NCBI GenBank assembly: GCA_001798265.1
Contig: MGRR01000044.1
Span: 1 to 7,265, forward strand
DNA from: Deltaproteobacteria bacterium RIFCSPHIGHO2_12_FULL_43_9
GTDB lineage: Bacteria; Bdellovibrionota; O2-12-FULL-43-9
DNA: 7,265 nt
Direction: 5' to 3'
Shown: in pieces, positions 1 to 4,617 of the stretch
How positions within the stretch are numbered: the first letter of the stretch is position 1
Layout: every line of letters begins with the position of its first letter
Made by a program: the position numbers and the translations under genes
Notes under the pieces: model-generated
Databases searched by the model: none
What the model was told of the DNA's origin: nothing
What the model saw: only the letters and a program-made list of their open reading frames with translations

Positions 1-228
1 CTTCTCCACGTAGCCCAGGCGCTGGGTCGACTAAGCCTTGCCAGGTGCTATCTCAAAAGATTTCTTGAGATGAATCCGGATCATTCAGACCTTTGGATCC
101 TGTTGGCAAAGGTAGATATTTCAGTAGGGCACACAAACGAAGCCTCTAAGATATTGCAGCGGATTCTACGCAGGGAAAATGAAAATCACGAAGCAAAAGA
201 GCTGCTCGAACAGTTGTCAACTTCTTGA
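1..228 (+). CDS. TPR-repeat protein, C-terminal fragment
   Basis: The reading frame is open from the first base to the TGA at 226-228, giving the last 75 residues of a protein that begins outside the window. The sequence fits tetratricopeptide repeats. An A..LGR...A..YL.RFLEMNPDH segment (about residues 6-28) is followed by a second unit, LWILLAKVDISVGHTNEASK, and a final helix ending AKELLEQLSTS. The spacing of small residues (A, G, A) and the NPD turn between helices are typical of TPR. Such repeats act as protein-protein docking surfaces, and the partner cannot be read from this fragment. The next gene starts 31 bases downstream on the same strand, so the two may be co-transcribed. Whether the full protein is a stand-alone TPR protein or carries other domains (glycosyltransferase, kinase or secretion component) cannot be seen. 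Confidence 0.75.
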   Translation, partial: LLHVAQALGRLSLARCYLKRFLEMNPDHSDLWILLAKVDISVGHTNEASKILQRILRRENENHEAKELLEQLSTS

Positions 229-254
229 CACATTGTGACCATCGTCCCTACCAT
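225..254 (+). promoter_or_regulatory. Possible promoter for the receiver/kinase gene
   Basis: A perfect TTGACA lies at 225-230, overlapping the stop codon of the TPR gene. It is followed after 18 bases by TACCAT (249-254), which matches the -10 consensus at four of six positions. Transcription from it would start near 260-262, practically at the ATG of the next gene. That gene has no visible Shine-Dalgarno sequence, which would fit a leaderless message. The weak -10 keeps this a low-confidence call. Confidence 0.3.
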
Positions 255-259
255 AAAAT

Positions 260-1621
260 ATGCCACTGTCAATCGACCAGAGTAGATTTACTCTGTTAGT
301 TGTAGATGATGAGCCCAATGTGCTGGCGGCTATCAGGAGGCATCTCAAATCATATCCAATTGAATTAATTACCACTAATTCCACTACGGAAGCATCAAAA
401 ATATTAGATGAAAAAGCCGTGCATGTTCTGTTGGCAGATTACAGGATGCCAGACATCAGTGGTATCGAGTTTTGCAGAATTTCAAAAGAGAGATGGCCAA
501 AAACAATAAGAATTATCCTGTCTGGTCAACTTGATCTTCCAAAAGCACAGGCAAAAGTCACTCCGGACCTCGTGTTTAATTTTCTGGTTAAGCCGTGGCA
601 GGATCTGGAACTAATTGTCGAGCTTGAGAATGCCTTTAAAGAATGGCGCTTGCGAAACTCACTTCTAACCCTTAAGGCAGAAGCAGTAAGAATAAATACA
701 GAAGAAGCAGAGATGAAACGACGTTTTGATGAGGCGAGTAATTTACGTGCACAAAGAACACTGCTTTCAAAAAAGATTTTGGAAAAAAAGCATAAGCAAT
801 TAAAATTCCTCCTGAATTTAATAAAAACATTATCAGCCGGCACTGATAAAAATTCACTTGAAGAGGTTCTTCAAAAAGAGATGGCACTTCTTTTAGAGAA
901 CAATGGCGAGGATATTTTAAATGAAATAACTCCTCAAATAAATCTGGCCCACAAACATATAGAGTACCTTTCTGCAATTCGCACTGTTTCATCCCAACTG
1001 GTGGTGCCAATATTAAACCCTATAAAGGAGTTAATAACCTTCCTGGAACTATTCGAAGAAGACTTCGATGAAGAGGGTTTAAAAAAGATCTTTTCAACCC
1101 TGCGGGATGAATTAAGACTCTTTATAGAGACCTTCGAAAGGTACGCCCTCCACAAAGGTGTAGAAAATCATGAAATAGATTCAGAAATAGATTTAAACGA
1201 AATCACGGAGAAGTCTCTTCTGCTGCTAAAAGCCCTGATATTAAAGAACGGCGTAACCGTACTGCTTAATCTTAAACCCAATATTCTCAAAATATTTGGC
1301 AGTCAGAGAGCCCTTGAAAAAGTTTCATACAATTTGATTGCAAACGCGCTTAAATCACTGGAAAATGGTGGAACCCTGACCATAGAAACAAAATGCGATG
1401 ATCGAGGATTTGTGTACTTAATAATTACAGATAATGGAAAAGGAATAGCCTCGTCAGATCTGAGCACGATTTTCAATCCATTATCCAACATGAACCTCGC
1501 ATCAAGTCAGGCTATAATCAAAAGACTCGGTGGAAATATTCTAATTGCTACCAAGAGAAATGAAGGGACAAAACTAACAATTTCGATTCCACGAGCTGGA
1601 GGAAGAGAATGCAACACCTAG
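260..1621 (+). CDS. Receiver-domain protein with degenerate histidine-kinase transmitter
   Basis: This 453-residue protein is probably cytoplasmic, with no membrane segments. Residues 10-125 form a CheY-like receiver of the HupR/RpfG-like type: acidic pair D16-D17, phospho-acceptor D60 in ADYRMPDISG, S88, and K111 in the VKPW motif. Residues about 130-190 are charged and helical, probably a coiled coil. Residues about 228-295 sit where a dimerisation/phosphoacceptor domain belongs. Aligning SSQLVVP (244-250) with the usual SHELRTP puts S245 at the position of the phosphorylated histidine. Residues 305-446 are an HATPase_c domain with an N box (YNLIANALKSL, N358 and N362) and a G1 box (DNGKGI, 391-396). 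The G2 box reads NMNL (410-413) where GLGL is expected. The receiver should accept phosphate, but autokinase activity looks doubtful. A stop codon lies in frame at 254-256, so ATG 260 is the first possible ATG; no Shine-Dalgarno is visible. The gene overlaps uppP by 13 bases. Its kinase partner and output are unknown. Confidence 0.85.
   Translation: MPLSIDQSRFTLLVVDDEPNVLAAIRRHLKSYPIELITTNSTTEASKILDEKAVHVLLADYRMPDISGIEFCRISKERWPKTIRIILSGQLDLPKAQAKVTPDLVFNFLVKPWQDLELIVELENAFKEWRLRNSLLTLKAEAVRINTEEAEMKRRFDEASNLRAQRTLLSKKILEKKHKQLKFLLNLIKTLSAGTDKNSLEEVLQKEMALLLENNGEDILNEITPQINLAHKHIEYLSAIRTVSSQLVVPILNPIKELITFLELFEEDFDEEGLKKIFSTLRDELRLFIETFERYALHKGVENHEIDSEIDLNEITEKSLLLLKALILKNGVTVLLNLKPNILKIFGSQRALEKVSYNLIANALKSLENGGTLTIETKCDDRGFVYLIITDNGKGIASSDLSTIFNPLSNMNLASSQAIIKRLGGNILIATKRNEGTKLTISIPRAGGRECNT
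1598..1603 (+). promoter_or_regulatory. Ribosome binding site of uppP inside the preceding gene
   Basis: GGAGGA lies five bases before the ATG at 1609, within the last codons of the receiver/kinase gene. It fixes the uppP start and points to translational coupling, since ribosomes ending at 1621 have just crossed the uppP start. Confidence 0.75.
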
Positions 1622-2415
1622 AGGCGGCAGTATTAGGTCTTATTCAGGGATTAACAGAATTTTTACCCGTAAGCAGTTCCGCACACCTTGTAATGGCACA
1701 GCAATTTTTACAGATACAAGAAGCAAACGTTATGTATGATTTAATCCTTCACCTTGGAACAATGTGCGCCCTGTTACTTGTATTTGGAAAAGATATCGTT
1801 CGCCTTATCCTCTCTCTCGGTCCTCCCAGATTTTACGGCACAAATCTAGAACAGAAGAAAAGGGATGCGAAATTTGTTGGCCTTCTTGTAATTGCGGCAA
1901 TACCAACAGGAATAATCGGTTTTTTATTTGATCCAATAATAGATAGGCTCTTTACTTCACTCCTGGTTTCTGGTGTTGGACTCGTAATTACAGGTTTTCT
2001 CCTGATATCAACAAAATTCATAACAAAGACAAACCCAAACATGTCCATTTGGCAGGCTATTCTAATTGGCACAGTACAAGGAATTGCAGTAATCCCTGGT
2101 GTCTCTAGGTCTGGCTCAACAATTTCAGCGGGAATTTTATCCGGCGTTGATCAATCCCAAGCGGCAAGATTTTCTCTTATCCTTTCAATTCCTGTAGTAT
2201 TTGGTGCTTCACTCTTCCACTATTTAAGACATATTCCAAAAAACGTTTCTATTGGCTTTGAGGCTGCAACAGGTTTTTTCTTGTCACTTCTTGTCGGCTA
2301 TCTCTCTCTCGTGGTTTTATTGAGAATAATTTCTAGGGGAAAGTTTTATATGTTTTCATATTATTGTTGGCCGGTAGGAATTTTTCTTATTCTTTATTCC
2401 GTTTTCTTCTTATAA
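1609..2415 (+). CDS. uppP: Undecaprenyl-diphosphate phosphatase (UppP/BacA)
   Basis: This integral membrane enzyme dephosphorylates undecaprenyl diphosphate to undecaprenyl phosphate, recycling the lipid carrier for peptidoglycan and other envelope polymers. Its loss or overproduction changes bacitracin sensitivity in well-studied bacteria. The family signatures are intact. Near the N terminus, GLIQGLTEFLPVSSSAH (10-26) carries the (E/Q)xxxE motif (Q13, E17) and the conserved H26. The second signature is PGVSRSGSTI (163-172) with catalytic R167. The chain is hydrophobic throughout with several membrane segments (about 44-62, 90-107, 115-135, 150-165, 188-205, 220-242, 250-268). Its length of 268 residues is normal. 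The start is set by GGAGGA at 1598-1603. The 13-base overlap with the upstream receiver/kinase gene implies one operon. The 3' end overlaps the 3' end of rarA on the other strand. Confidence 0.96.
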   Translation: MQHLEAAVLGLIQGLTEFLPVSSSAHLVMAQQFLQIQEANVMYDLILHLGTMCALLLVFGKDIVRLILSLGPPRFYGTNLEQKKRDAKFVGLLVIAAIPTGIIGFLFDPIIDRLFTSLLVSGVGLVITGFLLISTKFITKTNPNMSIWQAILIGTVQGIAVIPGVSRSGSTISAGILSGVDQSQAARFSLILSIPVVFGASLFHYLRHIPKNVSIGFEAATGFFLSLLVGYLSLVVLLRIISRGKFYMFSYYCWPVGIFLILYSVFFL

Positions 2416-3706
2416 GCTCTAGTCTAGTTTTTATCTGCTCCTCGAGTCCCTGAGAAGTAGGAGTGTAATACTCTTTTGACTTTAGTTCTTCGGGAAGGTG
2501 ACTATGGTTTGGAATTTTGTCTTCTTGGGAATGTGCATATTCATAATTCTTCCCATAACCTAAATCCCCCATTAATTTAGTTGGCGCATTTCTGATGTGA
2601 AGTGGAATCTGCAAAGGACCAAACTTTTTTACATCCTCAATCGCACCCTCAATTCCCATGTATGATGCATTACTCTTTGGGGCAACAGACAAATAGGTAA
2701 CACCATGAGCTAAATTAATTCTTGCCTCAGGAAGTCCAACAAACTTCACCGCCTCTGCAACAGCATTTGCAACCATCAATGCTCTTGGGTCAGCATTACT
2801 AATATCCTCTGATGCAAAAACGACCATTCTTCTTGCAATAAATAATGGGTCCTCTCCTGCCTCAATCATCCTTGCTAAATAATACAATGCCGCATCAGGA
2901 TCACTCCCCCGCATAGACTTTATAAACGCAGAAATCGTGTCGTAGTGAGCATCAGCATTCTTGTCATAATATAATTGTTTCTTCTGGTACGCCGTCTCGA
3001 TGTCATTTAATTCAATGCAGCTTTGTTTCGACAAACCGACCGCAATCTCTAACGTATTTAGTGCCTTTCTCGCATCCCCAAACGCGCCATCAACCAAAAA
3101 CTGTAGAGCATCTTCGTTGATACTAATTTTCCTCTCTCCAAATCCATGTTCAGTATCATGTAAGGCATTCAGAACTATTTTTTTGATATCTTCAAAAGTA
3201 AGTGGCTTTAATAAAAGCACCTTTGTTCTCGACAACAGTGGTGCAATTACCTCAAACGAAGGGTTTTCAGTCGTTGCCCCAATAAAAGTCACAATCCCTT
3301 TTTCAACATGTGGCAACAATGCATCTTGCTGTGCTTTATTAAACCTATGAATCTCGTCGATGAATAAAAGAGTTCTCTTCCCATGAAAGTTTAATCCATC
3401 TTTTGCCTTCTGAATCTCCTCCTTCAATTCTTTCACGCCAGACAACACTGCTGACAAACCCACAAAAGAATAGTCTGTTTCTTCAGCCAAAATGTTTGCC
3501 AATGTTGTTTTCCCACATCCTGGAGGACCCCAAAAAACAAAAGAGAAGAGTTCCCCCTTCTCAACGGCCCTAGTTAGAATCTTCCCCTCACCAACCAGGT
3601 GCTCTTGCCCAACAAATTGGCTCAACTTTCTTGGTCTTAATCTCTCAGCCAATGGAGCTCTTCTTAAAACATTATTTGATACCGAGAAAAGATCATCGTT
3701 TTGCAT
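2387..3706 (-). CDS. rarA: Replication-associated recombination protein A (RarA/MgsA), AAA+ ATPase
   Basis: RarA is a clamp-loader-like AAA+ ATPase, homologous to yeast Mgs1 and human WRNIP1, that acts at stalled replication forks and on single-strand/double-strand DNA junctions. The 439 residues match the usual length. Motifs in order: the N-terminal family signature PLAERLRPRKLSQFVGQEHL (18-37), Walker A GPPGCGKTT (60-68), Walker B LLFIDEIH (113-120, D117 and E118), sensor 1 GATTENPS (143-150), arginine finger R160 in LLSRTKV, and sensor 2 GDARKALN (210-217, R213). The tetramerisation/MgsA C-terminal region follows (about 250-420), with YDTISAFIKSMRGSDPDAAL, ARRMVVFASEDI and GYGKNYEYAH. The ATG at 3704-3706 has no Shine-Dalgarno; an in-frame GTG lies at 3719-3721, also without one. 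Upstream, a palindromic repeat array replaces the usual promoter space. The gene is convergent with uppP and overlaps it by 29 bases. Confidence 0.95.
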   Translation of the reverse strand: MQNDDLFSVSNNVLRRAPLAERLRPRKLSQFVGQEHLVGEGKILTRAVEKGELFSFVFWGPPGCGKTTLANILAEETDYSFVGLSAVLSGVKELKEEIQKAKDGLNFHGKRTLLFIDEIHRFNKAQQDALLPHVEKGIVTFIGATTENPSFEVIAPLLSRTKVLLLKPLTFEDIKKIVLNALHDTEHGFGERKISINEDALQFLVDGAFGDARKALNTLEIAVGLSKQSCIELNDIETAYQKKQLYYDKNADAHYDTISAFIKSMRGSDPDAALYYLARMIEAGEDPLFIARRMVVFASEDISNADPRALMVANAVAEAVKFVGLPEARINLAHGVTYLSVAPKSNASYMGIEGAIEDVKKFGPLQIPLHIRNAPTKLMGDLGYGKNYEYAHSQEDKIPNHSHLPEELKSKEYYTPTSQGLEEQIKTRLELIRRKRNKE

Positions 3707-3725
3707 TAATGCTGATTAACACATG

Positions 3726-3761
3726 TGTCATCCCGGCGAAAGCCGGGATCCACCCGTCATT
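3726..3761 (+). repeat. Palindromic repeat element, copy 1
   Basis: The core is a perfect inverted repeat, ATCCCGGC (3730-3737) and GCCGGGAT (3742-3749), closed by a GAAA loop. C(GAAA)G is a GNRA-type tetraloop, so the RNA hairpin would be very stable. The flanks TGTC before it and a CGTCATT after it (3755-3761) recur in copy 2, where 23 consecutive bases (3726-3748) are identical. It starts 20 bases upstream of the rarA start codon, on the non-coding side. Confidence 0.85.
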
Positions 3762-3783
3762 GCGAGCGAAGCGAAGCAATCCC
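3755..3783 (+). repeat. CGTCATTGCGAG-type palindromic repeat
   Basis: This stretch begins CGTCATTGCGAG, ends GCGAAGCAATCCC, and contains the inverted repeat ATTGC (3759-3763) / GCAAT (3776-3780). The same two ends, with a different middle, occur on the minus strand at 6909-6950. Repeats of this look are common as dispersed small palindromes in several proteobacterial and other genomes. That is recall and was not searched. Confidence 0.8.
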
Positions 3784-3800
3784 CACCGTTACAAACGGTG
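3784..3800. repeat. Perfect 7-bp hairpin within the repeat array
   Basis: CACCGTT (3784-3790) and AACGGTG (3794-3800) are exact reverse complements around an ACA loop. The hairpin sits between the CGTCATTGCGAG element and copy 2 of the GAAA-loop palindrome, and is probably part of the composite repeat unit of 80 bases. Confidence 0.7.
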
Positions 3801-3805
3801 AATGC

Positions 3806-3841
3806 TGTCATCCCGGCGAAAGCCGGGAACCAGTCGTCATT
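3806..3841 (+). repeat. Palindromic repeat element, copy 2
   Basis: This copy lies exactly 80 bases after copy 1. It is identical over 23 bases (3806-3828), including the CCCGGC-GAAA-GCCGGG hairpin, and similar through a second CGTCATT (3835-3841). The similarity then stops, so the second unit is truncated. Relative to copy 1, the outer A-T pair of the stem is lost because AA follows GCCGGG in place of AT. Confidence 0.85.
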
Positions 3842-3898
3842 TTGGAGTAACCCGGCAGAAATTTGCCAATAAAAACAGTGAGTTATATTGGCCATAAT

Positions 3899-3918
3899 AT
3901 GTACATTGATTTGTACAT
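3899..3918 (+). promoter_or_regulatory. Twin TGTACA operator of the toxin-antitoxin operon
   Basis: Two TGTACA palindromes lie at 3900-3905 and 3912-3917, 12 bp centre to centre. The upstream one extends to an 8-bp palindrome, ATGTACAT (3899-3906). They directly flank the -35 hexamer TTGATT (3906-3911), so a bound repressor would block RNA polymerase. Paired palindromes with TGTACA cores at 12-bp spacing are the documented operator arrangement of yefM-yoeB, and P1 Phd uses similar GTACAC-containing sites. The adjacent antitoxin is of that family, so autorepression by the antitoxin or the toxin-antitoxin complex is the likely role. Confidence 0.75.
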
Positions 3919-3934
3919 GTATATGTAATATAAT
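3906..3934 (+). promoter_or_regulatory. Promoter of the toxin-antitoxin operon
   Basis: TTGATT (3906-3911), a 17-base spacer and a perfect TATAAT (3929-3934) form a sigma-70-type promoter. Transcription is expected near 3941, giving a leader of about 12 bases that contains little besides the ribosome binding site. Confidence 0.8.
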
Positions 3935-3942
3935 TTGTAACT

Positions 3943-3948
3943 AGGAGG
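3943..3948 (+). promoter_or_regulatory. Strong ribosome binding site of the antitoxin
   Basis: A full AGGAGG lies four bases before the ATG at 3953. The toxin start at 4183 has no comparable site. The difference fits the usual excess of antitoxin over toxin synthesis. Confidence 0.8.
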
Positions 3949-3952
3949 TTAT

Positions 3953-4186
3953 ATGAAGAAGGCTAGTGTTGCTAACCTTAGGACGAACTTAAGCGAATTT
4001 CTAGATTATGTTCAGGAGGGTAAGGAAGTTGAAATACAGAAACACAATGTAACTATTGCTAAGATTATTCCAATTAATAAGCCGGAGAAAAATAAAACAA
4101 AACTGGGTTTAGGCAAGGGGTCAGCCAAATTAAAGTATGATCCAACTGAACCGATTATGGATGATGATTGGGACATGCATAAATGA
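3953..4186 (+). CDS. Phd/YefM-family antitoxin of a PIN-toxin pair
   Basis: This small antitoxin has 77 residues. The N-terminal part, about 1-42, has the Phd/YefM fold pattern: the start KKASVANLRTNLSEFLDYVQ, the turn EGKEVEIQKH (22-31), and a strand ending VTIAKIIPI (33-41). That domain dimerises and binds operator DNA. Residues 43-77 are a charged, probably disordered tail that includes LGLGKGSAKL and an acidic end (PIMDDDWDMHK). This is the layout of antitoxins that wrap VapC/PIN toxins and block the active site. The start is set by AGGAGG at 3943-3948. The TGA overlaps the toxin ATG (ATGA, 4183-4186), so the genes are translationally coupled. The upstream twin TGTACA operator suggests autorepression. 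Sites bound and toxin specificity are inferred from family and context. Confidence 0.9.
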   Translation: MKKASVANLRTNLSEFLDYVQEGKEVEIQKHNVTIAKIIPINKPEKNKTKLGLGKGSAKLKYDPTEPIMDDDWDMHK

Positions 4187-4575
4187 AGATACTTCTAGAT
4201 ACTTGCACAATATTATGGTCGATTTCTTTACCTGATCAATTATCGCAAAAGGCTAAGAATATTTTAACCGATGAGATTTCTGAAATATTCGTTTCGCCAA
4301 TGAGTTGTGCTGAAGTTGCCTGTGCAGTTGATCGGAAGAAACTTGTATTAGATCAACATTGGAAATTGTGGTTTAGAAAATATGTAGACATTAATAATTG
4401 GCAAATAATTTCAGTTGATTTGCCAATTATAGAAGAAGCATATTCTCTTCCTGGTGATTTTCATCGAGATCCAGTTGATAGAATTTTAGTCGCAACTTCC
4501 AGATTGCATCAAGCGCAACTTCTTACGGCAGATAAAAAGATTTTAAATTATCCCCACGTTTCATCAGAATGGTAA
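4183..4575 (+). CDS. vapC: VapC-type PIN-domain ribonuclease toxin
   Basis: This 130-residue protein spans a single PIN domain, the normal length for VapC toxins, which are Mg2+-dependent endoribonucleases that stop translation by cleaving tRNA or rRNA. The acidic active-site set is present: D6 in ILLDTCTILW, E44 in SCAEVA, D99 in the HRDPVDRILVATS motif (94-106; D96 is the neighbouring acid), and D117 in LLTADKKIL. All four are intact, so the toxin should be catalytically competent. Its start overlaps the antitoxin stop by four bases. A hairpin at 4581-4609 follows six bases after the stop. The RNA target cannot be told from sequence. The HRDPVDR form belongs to the branch often paired with Phd-type antitoxins, which fits its neighbour. 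Confidence 0.92.
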   Translation: MKILLDTCTILWSISLPDQLSQKAKNILTDEISEIFVSPMSCAEVACAVDRKKLVLDQHWKLWFRKYVDINNWQIISVDLPIIEEAYSLPGDFHRDPVDRILVATSRLHQAQLLTADKKILNYPHVSSEW

Positions 4576-4577
4576 TG

Positions 4578-4613
4578 TAGGGCAGATATGGATGTAAAAC
4601 ATATCTGCCACTA
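4578..4613. terminator. Hairpin between convergent operons, possible bidirectional terminator
   Basis: GGCAGATATG (4581-4590) and CATATCTGCC (4600-4609) are exact reverse complements around a nine-base loop. TAG (4578-4580) and CTA (4611-4613) can extend the stem past a bulged A. It fills the 42-base gap between the toxin and the convergent secreted-protein gene, which suggests termination or 3' end protection for both messages. Neither side has a U tract, so a classical intrinsic terminator is not shown. Confidence 0.55.
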
Positions 4614-4617
4614 ACAA

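Noticed and set aside
2412..2440. Intrinsic terminator after uppP (CTAGTCTAG then TTTTT).
   Set aside because: The CTAG copies leave no room for a loop, so no stable stem forms, and the stretch is rarA coding sequence.
3000..3350. Open frame of 116 residues on the + strand inside rarA.
   Set aside because: It is antisense to conserved AAA+ motifs, has no ribosome binding site, and its translation has no recognisable domain.
3719..3728. Palindrome ACACATGTGT just upstream of rarA, and GCATTAATGC (3703-3712) over its start codon, as operators.
   Set aside because: Several perfect 10-bp palindromes are expected by chance in a window this size, and neither is paired with a promoter or a partner site.
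3726..3841. CRISPR array.
   Set aside because: Only two copies of the repeat exist, the space between them is itself made of palindromes, and no cas gene is present.
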